A model generated the notes under the pieces. The model saw only the letters and a list, made by a program, of their open reading frames with translations, searched no databases and was not told the DNA's origin. Shown piece by piece: positions 11,540-23,812 of a DNA stretch of 64,000 nucleotides; the stretch's first letter is position 1, and each line of letters opens with the position of its first letter. This stretch comes from Cryptomeria japonica (lineage: Eukaryota; Streptophyta; Pinopsida; Cupressales; Cupressaceae). Position numbers and translations under genes: made by a program. The stretch covers positions 717,361,867-717,425,866 of the forward strand of contig NC_081413.1 of NCBI RefSeq assembly GCF_030272615.1, given 5' to 3'.

Positions 11540-12411
11540 GAAGCAGTCTGGTCAGTTCTCCCACGTGATCAATGGATACTGTCGACTCTGCATCACAATT
11601 GGGGCACATTTTGTCAATTTTTGGGTTTGCTCCTATGGGTTTCATTTCCTCATTTTCATATCCAAATTAGGGTGTTTTTCATCTATTCTAATCTATCCTA
11701 CCCTTATCCCCCCTTTTCGGATCATTTGCATGTTGTTTTTGACCTAAATTGAGTTCCCAGAGCACAACTACGCTTGTGTGATGAGTCCTATGCCTGTGTC
11801 ACATAACTTGCACCTATGTTCCCCTACACAAGTGCAGAAGACCCTACACAAGCACAGGATTCACCCTACACAAGCGCAGGAGTCCCTCTCTGCCTTTTCT
11901 ATGGGCCCCGCAATGTCTTGCAAGCAAGTCAAATTCATGAAATTGAAAATATGGGTTTTTGAGATACATACCGCTGCTCCCACGTCGTCTGATCATCTGT
12001 ACATGCATACACATTCTCTGAGGTGATCTACCCTCGGAATGTTCACCATCTCTCTGCAAGTGTCATTTTCCAGAGCAATAAATCCTCCTCTTTGTCTAGT
12101 GCAAATGAGCAATTTTCACTCTCTTGGTCTCATTTATAGATCTTTGTTAGTGCATAGATGGATGTGCACCCTATCCATCTTATGTTGGTCATGGTCTTTT
12201 GCATCTTAAATTGCTTGTCCTTCATGCATCCGATCTCTGATTGATGGTCCGTTTGATCCTATCATTTTTATCGATCAATTGGCCTCTTTCCTGCATGTTT
12301 CCAGCCAATTTCTCGAGGGGGCATGCATATGTCATTGTCATTGTCTGGGGCATTTCATTATTGTTCTTTGAAACAATGCCTAAAATCGCATTGTCTCAAA
12401 GAGGGGCAAAA
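11540..12411 (+). other. 3' end of element C interior, with polypurine tract
   Basis: Apart from the tandem repeat, no gene is seen. It ends in the purine tract AAAGAGGGGCAAAA (12398-12411), directly against the TG of the 3' LTR. That tract is the expected plus-strand primer. The same tract, reversed, abuts the LTR of element D at 61825. Confidence 0.7.
11765..11890. repeat. CACAAGCGCAGG tandem repeat upstream of the antisense gene
   Basis: Copies of CTACACAAGCGCAGGA and related words (ACACAAGTGCAGAAG, ACACAAGCACAGGAT) repeat at roughly 20-bp spacing. It is preceded by forward-type words (CGCTTGTGTGATGAG, TGCCTGTGTCAC). The unit is the reverse complement of the GTGTCAAGC/CTGCGC repeat in the leader at 2975-3085. 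It lies about 230 bp upstream of the antisense ATG. Confidence 0.55.
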
Positions 12412-13744
12412 TGTAGACACCTAAAAATGGTCAACGCTTGCGGAATCGTACTTTAACATTTGTGCATTGCCTTATTTTAGGGTTTTTGCATCGCATTAAC
12501 ATTTCTCCTATGATTCACACTGGTCTTTATCATTTGTGGGCATCGAGTCCTTCTTATGCATTCTTCATTTGTCTCACTTTCAAATTAGGTTTTGTTGATA
12601 GCAATCTTCAGTCATGATTTTGGTTGATCTTTGTCCTTGTCAATCTTGTCATATTGCGATCGATTTCGTCATCGATCCTTGTCCTTTTCAATCATGTCAA
12701 TTTGGTCAATTTGTCATTGATTTTTGTCAACCAATCTCAATCAAATCATTTATCACATTGGTCCTTTGTTAATCAGAATCATGATCAAATCAATTATCTT
12801 TCATCAAGACCTAATTCATCTTCTAGGGTTTCGTGATTTAATCATTTAACCTTGTTTGTCATTTCTCCCTTTAGGATAAATTATTTATTTATCCTAAGTC
12901 TTCTCATCGCAATTAAATGTTCATTTAATTGGCTAATTATTCCTCTTTTTGTGAATTAATTAATAAATGACAAATTATTAATTAATTCACCTAATTTCTC
13001 TTAATTCCTCTTTTTGTGAATTAATTAATAAATGACAAATTATTAATTGATTTACCTAATTTTTCATCAATTTCTAAATTTTCTAATTCCTAATTTCCTC
13101 ATTTTCTAATTTTCTAATTTTCTAATTCCTAATTTCAATTTCCTCCTATTTCTCTCCTAATTTCATGGGAATGACATTTTAATTTGTCATAATTTGTCAT
13201 AATTTGTCATAATTGACAATCAATCAATTTTTGACATAGAAATTTGTCATAATTTGTCATAAATTATCAATCAATCAAATTTTGCATAGAAAGTGCATAA
13301 TTTGTCATAAATTGTCATAATTGACATTTTTGATTTACAATTTCCATTTGAATTGAATCATGCTAATTTGATCATTTCTCCAATTTGTCTATAAATTGGA
13401 TGAATTTCTTCAATCCCGATCTAATAATAATCACTTTTTCGAATCAATCACGCTTCGAGTATTCTTGCGCTACTATCTTGTCTATTTGCTTTCATCTCAT
13501 TTGTATGCACTTGTAGGTGAGATCCACAAACAAAGCTATTTGAAGAAGAAAGAAGGACAATGGAGCCACATGAAGGAGATATTCAAGTCTGCATTTGGTT
13601 TGCTTAATTTTCAAATCTTGAATGTTTTGTTTTCATGTCTTTATTGAGTGTGTTAGGATTGATCATTGCATTTGAGTTTTTGTGATTGAGCTAGATTACT
13701 AATATTGGATTGCTTGTGATGATTTCTAGATTTCCTAGCTTACA
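12412..13744 (+). repeat. Element C 3' LTR
   Basis: It begins TGTAGACACC after the purine tract and ends CTAGCTTACA, followed by the duplication GATAT (13745-13749). It pairs with 1521-2854 along its full length with about 25 differences. Confidence 0.92.
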
Positions 13745-13749
13745 GATAT

Positions 13750-14135
13750 TATTATTATTATTATTATATAATCATTTATAATTGTTAATATTATTATTAA
13801 TAATATTATTTAATTATAAGGTATGATTTGTATTTATTTTCAAGTATTTATTCCCTCTATTAATTTATGAGATTATTTATCTATGAGACTATCTCCCTTG
13901 GTGGAGAATTAATAAATGATATATGATTTTGATTGAATATGTTCTAGTGGGATGTTATATAATATTCTTTGAATACATTATATTGTTGATTTTTGGTTGG
14001 TGGAGAGTTATTTTCCATTTGTGAGTTTTAATCTTGGTTTATATTTATTTTTAAGTTATTTTATGGGAATTGGTTGGAAAATTCCCATACTAATTTTTGT
14101 GAGGGATTTTCATATTATCTGTGAAGGAACACAAA
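13750..14135. other. AT-rich flank, no gene seen
   Basis: It begins with a short ATT microsatellite (13748-13770) and continues as very AT-rich DNA. No coding or LTR signal is visible. Confidence 0.5.
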
Positions 14136-14998
14136 TGGACCACTAGGAGAAGGGGGGGGGCATACAAGGAAAAACCTCAGTGATAAATTTTGCTAGAGTC
14201 TACTACTCTAATCCATCCTCACAATGGAAATAATTTGGTTACAAATTTTATGGGTACCAACCCAAAGGAGGGCAAACCCTTGATCTGAGCACCCATTTAG
14301 ATAATTTGCAATTATTTCAAATTACAATGAATTACCTTGTTACCAATGATATTTTGTAACTCTGATATGTATTTTGCACCTTTGCCTCTGCTACTCTCTC
14401 TCTATTCTACTTTGCAACTCACTCTCTTCTCAGTTCAACATCCACTACAAATTATGTCAATTTACATCCTATTTATATTCTTTGTATTCACCTCCGCAAG
14501 ATCACCCAAAACATAGTTTATCATAGATCAAACAAAAAAAAATAGTTTGCATCATTATCATACAAAATGATCTGTACAATTTTCTATGTTGCTTTAGGAT
14601 CCTTCATTCAGTCATTTTTCATTATGTTCTTATAATCTCAACATAGAGAGTGTACCCTATTTTGTAATTATCCAATTGCATTCAATAAATAGTTATCTAA
14701 TTCGATTTGTGCAAGTTCCCAGAATGCTTTGTTAACACAAAAACAAGTTCTTCTCAATCTTTAGATATGGACCATTGATCTTCTTCATTTGATTGAAAAG
14801 ATTTGGTCATTATTGCCATCGTGGTGGTTCCACGTGCCATGTCACATTAATAACAACATCATCTCCTTGGGTCTTTATATGTCACATCTGAGATTAACTA
14901 TCAACGATACATGGCATTGAGTTGCAACATCACAACCTGACAATTTCTTGCATCATCAAACCATGCGATGGTGCAATTTGAGTTACACATGGAAATTC
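14136..14998 (-). mobile_element. Degraded copia-type LTR fragment, minus strand
   Basis: The left end carries a G tract and phrases such as CAAGGAAAAACCTCAGTGATAA, and then CCATCCTCACAATGGAAA and GGTACCAACCCAAAGGAG. These match the LTR of element H at about 18260-18380 in the same order. No coding DNA adjoins it. Boundaries are approximate. Confidence 0.55.
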
Positions 14999-16465
14999 TA
15001 TTAGGAACCAAAAGGACAACTGAGAGGGGGGGGGGGGGGGGGTGAAACAGTTGTCCATAAATTATAACCCAAATACAAATTATTCCAACTTAAACTTAGT
15101 GTCGATAAACCAAACTTAATACCGGTAATACATATTAGCAGTTATATCAATACCAGTATAACTTAATGCATGAAACAAAAAGGAAAACAAAATCCACAAC
15201 ACATGACACAAATATTTTGATGTGAAAACCTTGTAAGGGGAAAAAACATGGTGGGAAACCTTACCCACAATTAGATGATACTACTGAAGATAGTAAGTGT
15301 ATGCAAATGGGGTCTGCACATGTAAAAAGGCCAACTGCCTAGAGCTCACTGCTTAAACACAAAATAGGAGTCACACTAACTACAATAGGATGGTTAAATC
15401 CTATAACAATGTACTGCTTCAAAGTAGAATCTACAATGATGGATTCAGTACCAGTGTAAGCTCTGACAAACATCTTCATAACCTTTCTTTAACCACTAGA
15501 TAATGTCTGCGTGACTCACACATACACTCATACCATTACCGTGTTACATTCATATCTCTCAAATGAGATCTTACATTTATACAAAACCTAAGACCAAATG
15601 TTAAGGTCGGCTCGATAAAGATATTACATTTAAATCAATTATAAAATAAGTCTTGATGCAATACAATATGTCAGTCTCAATAAATTTACATAATATCCAA
15701 TCAATAAACCATTTCTAAAATGTGTCGTGCTGATCTAGAATATGATATCTTGTACTGGTCCATAACCTAGACCTATCTGCTGATAAAAGAAAATATGCCA
15801 ACCCGATTAGACAAATAAGCAAAACACCAAAACCAAAACATCCAATTCATGTCTTCAACATAACCAAATGATCTCCAAATGATAACAAGTCATCATTTCT
15901 ACCAACAAACCATATAACCTATCGGTGAACATATACCAATGACTGTGCATAAGCCACTAACCATGCTAGTGAACATAATGTGCTGGTTCAACAATAAACC
16001 AATATAACTAGAGTGCCAAATCAACAATGTAGACCTCCAGAAGGATAAGTGTTGACATAAATAACAAAACCAATGAAACACATGATGAAGTCATCCATAA
16101 TACCAACAAATTCCTCACCACTTCGTAGACTAACATTCCACCGTTACCTCCAAGTTGTGAAGAAGTGGCTTAAATTTTGCTGCACGACTATATATGGTTG
16201 ATGGCAACATCGTAGCCTCCTTTAGCGATCAATGTAAACCACTATGATCATGCACCTAATATTTATTCACAACATTGCAACCTTAGAGTGCAGTTTGTCC
16301 TAACTGCTGCAAGCTTGTGTCTAACACTTCATGTTAACTCCCATGGTTCTATCACAATATCGCAACCTTCACTTGATGGTCTATCTTGATGGTTGTGAAC
16401 CTGTTCCTAACCATCCATGTCAACACTTTTCCTACACTATGTTATCCACGTCATTAGTGTTGGCA
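14999..16465 (-). mobile_element. Degraded copia-type LTR, minus strand
   Basis: It opens with TTAGGAACC, then GACAACTGAG, a run of about 18 G and GTGAAACAGTTGTCC. That is the reversed C-rich LTR 3'-end motif in which the flanking words pair (CAACTG/CAGTTG). A block with GGGGAAAAAACATGGTGGGAAACC and a GGGGTCTGCACATG phrase are shared with the LTRs of F and A. It appears to end near GTGTTGGCAATATT. No internal region is attached. Confidence 0.55.
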
Positions 16466-16496
16466 ATATTACATTATAACAGACAATGAGAGGTTG

Positions 16497-17945
16497 TTGA
16501 CATTTCAATAAGGATATTGAGAAGGTTGTTGATGATTATGGACATAACTAATTAAAGATGTTTTACTATCTTGATATTATTATTTTGTCATTGATGTCAA
16601 GAAATTGATCTTCTAATTCAGTATGATGTTTCCATATCTTGAGAAGTATGATATGAAGATTATAAAGAAGTCGGTAAAGACACAGGAAAGAATATGATGA
16701 ATAAGGGGATAAGATATTCAATGGGCAACTACTACCGAGTTAGACAATGATGAGATCTTGATGTTTTAGATTGTTTTAACATCATACATATCTTGTAAAA
16801 TGTAAAGGTTAATACTATACTATGTTATCAAGCAAAGAACCTAGTCAGTAAACCCTAAGGTTATCGCAGTCGGTTAATGAAGACAGAATGTCTACCGAGT
16901 GAAGTTTAGTATTCATCGAGTTGTAACAAAGCTATAACAGAATGCATTAAATGTTTACATGTGATATTTAATGAAAGAAGTTGATGAGATGGAGGGGATC
17001 AATGATTGGCAAGCCATGGAAGAAGTTTGTTAAGCGAATCTAAGGCAATGGAAAGTCTGCAAGAAGATCTACAGCTCAGATTGAACCGCATTACCCTAAC
17101 ACAAGTTCCAAGGTGAATGTGCAAGTTCCAAGGTGGGGTAAAATATTTTCAGATCGAAAGATACAATGAACCTAGACAAGATTGAAGATCTGATGGCTAT
17201 GATTGATCATGGGAAATGTGATCAAGGAGATTAAGTAGTTAGAAGATTGTTTATAAATAGGAAACTATTGATAAACAATGTATGCAGGCAAATGTATGCA
17301 CAAGGATGCTACATAGTGATAACTGAGCACAGAAGCTTGAAGACCTATTAGAATAACAGAGTATTGATACCAGCAGATAGACAAGATTAGTTCTATGTCT
17401 AGATTGTACTGAACAAATAGGAATCTGCTTTAGCATTTTAGATGTGAAGTTGCAGACAGATTGTATTATTGTTATTTTGTGAAAGTGATAGGAAATCTCT
17501 TAACCAAGTGGACTTAACAGTCTTATATGTAAATCCTCTAACAAGGTGACATTCTAATTGAGTGTTTGAAATCCTTTGACAAGGTCACTTCTAACAAAGT
17601 AAAGATCCTAACAGATCTAAGGGAAATCCCTTAACCGGGTCACATCTAGCAATGTGTTTGTAATCTTTAACAGGATTTTCTTTTAACCGAGCATACTCTA
17701 CAAGAGTATATTTCTTAGTGGGTCTAAAATCCCATAGTGGTTTTTCCCTATTTGGGTATCCATGTTAAATTTGGTGTTATGAGGTTTATATTGTTCATAT
17801 GCTTTTGAGTTTGCATGTTTGGCAGTTTTTGGTTATATGACTGATATATATGTTACCGAGGTTGAATTTGATGTTTTTATGGATGGTTAAGTTTGTATGA
17901 TTCACCCCCCCCTCTCTTCTTGTTGGCTATTGGATATGTACTTAT
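16497..17945 (+). mobile_element. Degraded copia-type LTR, plus strand
   Basis: It begins near TGTTGACATTTCAATAAGG and contains TTTGTCATTGATGTCAAG. A TATA box (TATAAATAG) is at 17252-17260, then CCCATAGTGGTTTTTCCCTA at about 17731, and it ends after GATTCACCCCCCCCTCTC. It faces the preceding minus-strand LTR. The two may be separate solo insertions; I see no clear target duplication. Confidence 0.55.
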
Positions 17946-18053
17946 ATTAAGTATCAGAACTATCAATTAGACACATCACTTTGTCTTCTTAGTCACCTCG
18001 ATGCATGCTCTAGGTTGGGTAACAAAAGCATGTGAACTATGTTGGATATTAGA
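17946..18053. other. Short spacer before element H
   Basis: About 100 bp between two LTR relics, with no recognisable feature. Confidence 0.4.
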
Positions 18054-19720
18054 TGTTGGACACAATGGATCACTAAGAAGGGGGTGAATCAGTGATTTAA
18101 ACATTTTTTACTAAATCAAAGCTATACTGGTACAATATGAAATAAACAAAATGTAGACTGGTTACCAAGACAATGCAAACAAGGTGTGTAGGAGAAATAT
18201 CTAAAATATTAATACAACACACACATGAAGATGCAACACATAACACCAGATGTATGAGAAAAACCCAATGTCGGAAAAATCTCGGTGAGAATAGCTGTTA
18301 GAGATCTTTTGCTCCATTCTATCCTCACAATGAAAAGATCTGATTACAAATTTTAGGGCACCAACCCAAGGAGCACCAACCCCTAATTTATTAGCACCAA
18401 TTCAAAGCAACACCAATCCCTACACAATTTATAGCCTACAACCTAAAGGAGCTACAACCCCTACACTAAGTACCTACTTAGTGAAAACAATATGAAAATT
18501 CAGATACAGAAAAGAGATCCCTGTTGCAATTGAAGTTTTGCAACCCTTCAATACTCTGCTCTACCGGTTTCAATCTTATTAGTTTGTGATCACTCCACAC
18601 ATACTGCAACTAAACATATCTATTGATTCTAACTCTGTTGAGTCTTCTCTCCCTCTTTCTTCTGAATTCAACTTACTATTGATCACACTTTATTAAGTTC
18701 TATCTCAGCCAATTTGTCACCTCTGCATTCTGCACTCTCTATCAGTTTTTCCCTTACACCGGTTTACCCCACTTCTCCTTATTGGTACAATATTCACTCA
18801 CAAACACTTTAGATGTTTTTCTCTTCCACTCTTAGAAATTTCACTCTATCCTTCACACTTCAGCAGCAACAACTATCTGTATTACGTTGCCAAATTTAAA
18901 CTTAATCTTTCCCACCAAAAACCAATTCAAATAGAGGGCGGCTAGAGTTTCCCTCCACTGATCAAATCTTCATCAAATTAGATCTGATATACCTTGGATC
19001 ACTCACCTACTTTGGAAGGATAAGACATCATGCATTTTTCATCTGTCCAATGCATATTTGCTAAAAATAGGAAACCTAACATTGACTTTTGCCCTTGAAC
19101 CCAGTAAACAGTTTTTTGATCCAGCTATTTCTTGTTCGAGGTGATCCTGCAATCTAATTTCATACTTTGATTATAACACTAGCAACCATATGATCTTCCT
19201 CTACCATTCATCCTTCATTGAGATGCAAACACCTACAATCAATCCATGATTTTTCCAATCACATTAAATATCAACCTGTCACACCTACCATGCCTTAACG
19301 ATGCACATACTGACCTCTTCCTTTTTGCCAATTGGCATCCACCTGTCAAACACATTGGAAATTGACCCACCGATATTGAATCGGTTCATGCTCATTCATT
19401 CAATAAAACTTCATACTTGTTCAAGCCCTTACTGGTATAACCTTCTCCTATTTTTATCTGACAATATACACTACACCAGTAGCTCAAATTCACCTTCGGT
19501 GGTTTGTGATCTCTTTGACACTCTGCCTCTTCATCACAAACATTATCACCAAAAAATGACCAGCCTACAACCCAGTCATGTCTTCCACCATACTGGTTAA
19601 TAGTCTTCCTTATGTCGGTTACATCCTTTTGTATACGGGTAGACACTTAGATGACATTAGTTGACCATACCAGCATTATCCTACTCACCAGTTGACATCA
19701 ATAACAACTCAATCCCAACA
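18054..19720 (-). repeat. Element H 3' LTR
   Basis: On the minus strand it starts TGTTGGGATTGAG right after the tract AAAAGGGGGAGAT and ends GTGTCCAACA, about 1.67 kb in all. Near the 3' end is the reversed motif GGGGGTGAATCAGTG. A TATA-like TATAAATT lies on the minus strand near 18434-18427. The 5' partner is not present where expected, at 60328. The left boundary is set by the TG/CA rule only. Confidence 0.75.
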
Positions 19721-19721
19721 A

Positions 19722-19737
19722 TCTCCCCCTTTTCTAT
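19722..19737 (-). other. Element H polypurine tract (with a second copy 45 bp upstream)
   Basis: Minus-strand AAAAGGGGGAGAT touches the LTR. A second tract, AAAGGGGGAGAG, lies at about 19768-19782. Elements A and F show the same doubling. Confidence 0.7.
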
Positions 19738-19962
19738 TGATGTCAACATTTTTTGTTTAGGTTTCTCTCCCCCTTTGACAACAATGGAAAAGGTAACCTT
19801 AGTCTGACACCAATCATACTACCAGAGTCTACCCTTAATCTCTCTCTCTCATCTACATCTAGTTAGGACACATTCTCCCACTATGTCCATGCTTCATGAT
19901 TCAAGAGTCATAAGATAGTAACAATTGTTGACTCCCCCTAAACCATACATCCTCCTACACAT

Positions 19963-21993
19963 TTAAGTGTTGCTAGATGGTGGGACAACTCCCATCCTTT
20001 GTCTTAAGTACTCAAATGGGTCCAAAGGAGGTGGCTTAGTAAACATATCAACAATCTACTCACCAATTGGAACATATTCTACTATGACCTCCTTGTTTTC
20101 TATCTTCTCCCTTAAGAAGTGATACTTGATTGCAATGTGTTTTATTCTTGTTTGCATTAGTAGATTCTTGGAGATGTTGATTGCACTTGAGTTATCACAC
20201 CAGATTAGAATAGGTTCCAGTATCTCCACCTATATGTCTTTCAGTGTTTTCTTCATCCATAAAACCTATGAACAACATGTAGCAGCTATTATATACTCTT
20301 CCTCAATAGTAGATAATAACACTGGATCTTGCTTTTTGTTGTGCCATGATACTAACAAGTCTCCTAAGTAGAAAGAACCTCCACTTGTACTTTTTTGGTC
20401 ATCAATACTTCCTTCCCAATCTGCATCAGTATAAGCCTACAAAGAGAAGTCTCCTTTCTTTAGATACCACAAGCCATAACTGATAGTTCCTTGCAGATAC
20501 CTGAAGATTCTCCTGACTGCATTTAAGTGAGACTATTTAGGAGTAGCTTGGACTCTTGCTACCATGAAAACAACTTGTACAATATCTAGTCTAGATGTTG
20601 TTTGATATAACAGACTACCAATCATAGACCTATATAGTGTTTGCTCAACTTCTGGTGACTCATCTAGTTTTCTCAACTCACAAATGGTAACCATGGGAGT
20701 ACTTATCAGTTTTTTTCCCTCCATTTAAAGTTTCTTCAACATGTCTTTAACATACTTGGTTTGTGAGATGAAAATTTCTTTCTCCTATTGTGAGATCTGC
20801 AAACCAAGAAAATAGGACAACTCACCCAGCATGGACATCTCAAATTTTGTCTTCATCTAATCTGCAAATTCTTTGCACATGATGTCCTTGTCTCCACCAA
20901 AGATAATATCATCCATATTTACAATAATTATAATCATGTGATCTCCATTTACCTTGACATACAAGTGACTGTCTGCATTCCCTTTCTGGAATCCTTTCTC
21001 ATTCAAGTATTTATCTAACTGGGAATACCATGCTCTGGGGGCCTACTTCAAACCATACAGGGCTTTCTTTAACCAACATATAAAACTCTCATCATCATGT
21101 AATACATATCCTTCTATTTTTTCCATATACACTTCTTCTTCAAGGTTACCATTCAAAAATGCAGATTTAACATCTATTTGGTAAACCTTGTATCCTTTAT
21201 AAGAAGAGAAATCTAAAAACATTCTTATTGTCTCTAACCTAGTAACCGGTGCAAAGGTTTCTTCAATACCTTCCACTTGAGCATACCCTTTGCAAACTAA
21301 CCTTTCTTTATGCCAGATTATATTGCCTTCTTCATTCATCTTATTCTGGTAGACCCACTTGGTACCTATGGCATTCTTGTCTGCCAGTCTAGGAACAAGT
21401 TTCCATGTTTGATTTTTCTCAATTTGTTTTAACTCTTCATCCATGGCATCTACCCATTTCTCACTTTTTCTAGCTTCATCAAAAGTTTTGGGTTCTAATT
21501 CTGTCACAAGGAAGAAATTTACCTACTCATTGTCCCAGGCTAGTCTCCTTCTGTTCTGCACACCATCATTTTTATCTCCTATGATTTTTTCTTTCGGATG
21601 GTTCTTCTACACATATTGGTTGGATTTCTTGCTTGGTGCTTCTTCTACTAGTCCATTGTCAGATTGATCTCCATGCTCATCAAATGAAAGATCAATATAG
21701 GGTGTTGGTGCAGATTCTTTCTTATGTAGGTCTTCATATATTCTCACATTTATACTATCAACCAATTTTTCAATTTCTTGTTGTAGCATTTGTAGGATTT
21801 TCTATTGGTTGAGTAACCCAAGAATATTCCTTCATTACTCCTAGAATCAAAACTTTCTAATCTATCAGCATCTCTCTTGATGAATCATTTACTTCCAAAC
21901 ACTCTAAAATGCTTGAGTGATGGTTTTTGGTCATCCCATAACTCATAAGGAGTCATTCTAGTGTTCACTCTTAGTTGTACCTAGTTTAATGTA
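19963..21993 (-). pseudogene. Element H pol, 3' half: integrase end, reverse transcriptase, RNase H
   Basis: Reading leftward from 21993: an integrase C-terminal segment (NTRMTPYELWDDQKPSLKHF, then FRVFGSK, RDADRLESFDSRSNEGIFLGYS). Then an RT start at 21507-21043 (EARKSEKWVDAMDEELKQIE, TWKLVP, GTKWVY, KGYAQVEGIEETFAPVTRL, YQIDVKSAFLNG, LKKALYGLK). The catalytic box reads NMDDIIF at about 20930, where YVDD is usual. RNase H follows (RSMIGSLLYQTTSRLDI, DADWEGS, IKHIAIKYHFLREKI, VDMFTKP) and ends at 19963. Numerous stops break the frame. The segment stops abruptly at 21993 because element A is inserted. Confidence 0.88.
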
Positions 21994-21998
21994 TAGAC

Positions 21999-22683
21999 TG
22001 TTGGGATCCAAGAACACTGAGAGGGGGGGTGAATCAGTGTTCTGCTTGTATGATAAGATTTTATCCTTTCATACCATACACATATAAATTGATAAAAAAA
22101 TAAACATATAACAAGAAGCAAATAAACCATCCACATAAATGAACACCATAACACACATAATTTATACGTGGAAAACCTCAAAGAGGAAAAACCACAGTGG
22201 GATTTGTGACCCACAATATCAGTTCACTGGCCATATGAAAATATATTACATATAATGGGGGTCCGCACATCCAAGAAGGAACATTTCCTAGAGCATATTG
22301 CTCATCACTAAAGAGCCTCACTGACTACAAGCTTTCTGCTAAAGTAAAACACTGCAAATGAACTCAAGAATGCATCTTCTATGCCAAATAGACTTTCGGT
22401 TCTAGCTCTACTCTGTACCAGTTCATAAACCCTGAACACTACTACTAGTATCTCTTCTCCTCCAAGAATGCTTTCCAAGCTATCTATAGATCATAGCATG
22501 ATATAACATTTGCATACAAACTGATTTTCATACATATACTTTGCATTATACTGTTCTGCCATATACTACTATATCTATATCATGTCTATATTCTAAAATG
22601 ACCTGGCAGACTAACCTATATACCCATTACAAATAATATGCCTTATGTTGGCTTACAATACATTACAAAAAGATATTCAATGT
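21999..22683 (-). repeat. Element A 3' LTR, left part
   Basis: Matches 47740-48427 of the 5' LTR almost base for base in stretches (for example CACTGAGAGG plus GGTGAATCAGTGTTC, and GGAAAACCTCAAAGAGG), then breaks off at GATATTCAATGTT, where gypsy sequence begins. The rest of this LTR is at 32030-32176. Confidence 0.85.
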
Positions 22684-22920
22684 TTCCTTATATTCTATGA
22701 TGAGTCTCACATTTTAGATTGCGATGCCTTGCAGGTGGAGTCGGATGGGCAGCTAGCTTTGGAGCCCATTCACATTTTGCCACGCCAGACATTGGCCCTT
22801 CGAGGTCGAGAGCTGGACCAGGTTAGGGTTCAGTGGGATTGTTATGATGAGGTTACGGCTTCATGGGAGGACGCAGCATGTATGAGATCAGAGTACCCCC
22901 ACCTCTTTGATGAACTCTAG
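22684..22920 (+). pseudogene. Gypsy integrase C-terminus with chromodomain-like module
   Basis: The open frame reads SHILDCDALQVESDGQLALE, PIHILPRQTLALRGRELDQ, VRVQWDCYDEVTASWEDAAC and MRSEYPHLFDEL, then a stop. The order of a short beta region, V.VQW..Y.E..ASWED and a final ..YP is that of the chromodomain found at the end of integrase in plant chromoviruses. In those elements it is thought to direct integration to chromatin. Only the end of pol survives; the in-frame codons before 22684 come from the neighbouring LTR. Confidence 0.75.
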
Positions 22921-23099
22921 GAGGAAGTTCATGCCTAGAGGGGGAGGGTGTGAGGCCTCACCTCGACTCAGTCTGACATTCAGTGGATTTTATATTTAGA
23001 CTATTATGGATACTTTATTTTGATGCATTTTGAGACTTAAAACTTATATGATTTCGGGATTTGGATAACATTGCTATGTTTTGATGATTTACTTATATG

Positions 23100-23590
23100 T
23101 GTTGGATTTTGCCAAGATCAAGAAGTCATTGAAATGTACATGAAAGAGACATAATATGGGACAAGAATAAACTGTATTCTTATCAATAGAAAATGATCAA
23201 CAACTGTTGTTCAATAGTTACATACAATGTAGATGAGCCTGCTTATATAGGCAAGGCTAGGGATATGTATGAGCACACAAGTATGACATGTGGCTCAATA
23301 AGAAACAAGGGTAGGTAGGAAATAGGTGTGGGTAGGTAGGAGAAATAATATAATATTCCACATGAGGTGGATCACCCACCGAAGGTGGAATTATCACTCC
23401 ACAATAAGTGGATATGATAGTGTAATAACAAGATCAACACCATAAGAGGTGGAATTTCTCCTACACACACTATCCCAATGTGGCACAAACACCCAAGTGT
23501 CTCATATCCAAACTACTATGAAATGCATTATCCTAAGTAAACTTAAGTAAGTGTAATAATATCCATGATGAATAATTATTTACACCAACA
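23100..23590 (-). repeat. Element E 3' LTR
   Basis: On the minus strand it starts TGTTGGTGTAAATAATT and ends GGCAAAATCCAACA, with duplication ATATG outside. A TATA box (TATATAAG on the minus strand) lies at about 23249-23243. Confidence 0.92.
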
Positions 23591-23812
23591 CCCCCCCTTA
23601 AGTGCAACTTAGGGGAATGCACTTAAGTCTACAATGCAACTAAGCAATGCAAGATGGGTCCCGGCTACGAGGCCATGTTAGGTACCCATGCACAAATGCA
23701 AATGCATGCAAACCAATGCAATGAAATCTCTCACAAAGTGGGGAAAGAGAGAAAAACCCAATGGGAAAAAACCCTCCCCCAAAAGAGAGATGAAAGCTAT
23801 ACAAGAAAACTC

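Larger units (their letters stand above)
1521..13744 (+). mobile_element. Element C: complete LTR retrotransposon with antisense PMD gene, no visible pol
   Basis: Two direct LTRs of 1334 and 1333 bp begin TGTAGACACC and end CTAGCTTACA. They are flanked by a perfect 5-bp duplication, GATAT, at 1516-1520 and 13745-13749. A primer-binding-site candidate and a purine tract sit at the proper ends of the 9.56 kb interior. The interior holds one long sense ORF of unknown function and an antisense plant-mobile-domain gene. I find no protease, RT, RNase H or integrase motif, so it appears non-autonomous. Extra antisense ORFs are known in some plant Ty3/gypsy elements of the Tat group; the assignment to that group is inference. 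By eye the LTRs differ at about 25 positions (near 2%), mostly transitions. Confidence 0.9.

Noticed and set aside
11765-11890. CRISPR-like array
   Set aside because: Repeats are imperfect, spacers are not unique or even in length, and the setting is a plant retroelement.
15018-15042. Run of about 18 G as a regulatory G-quadruplex
   Set aside because: It is an expanded form of the C-rich LTR end motif. Homopolymer length is also prone to sequencing error.
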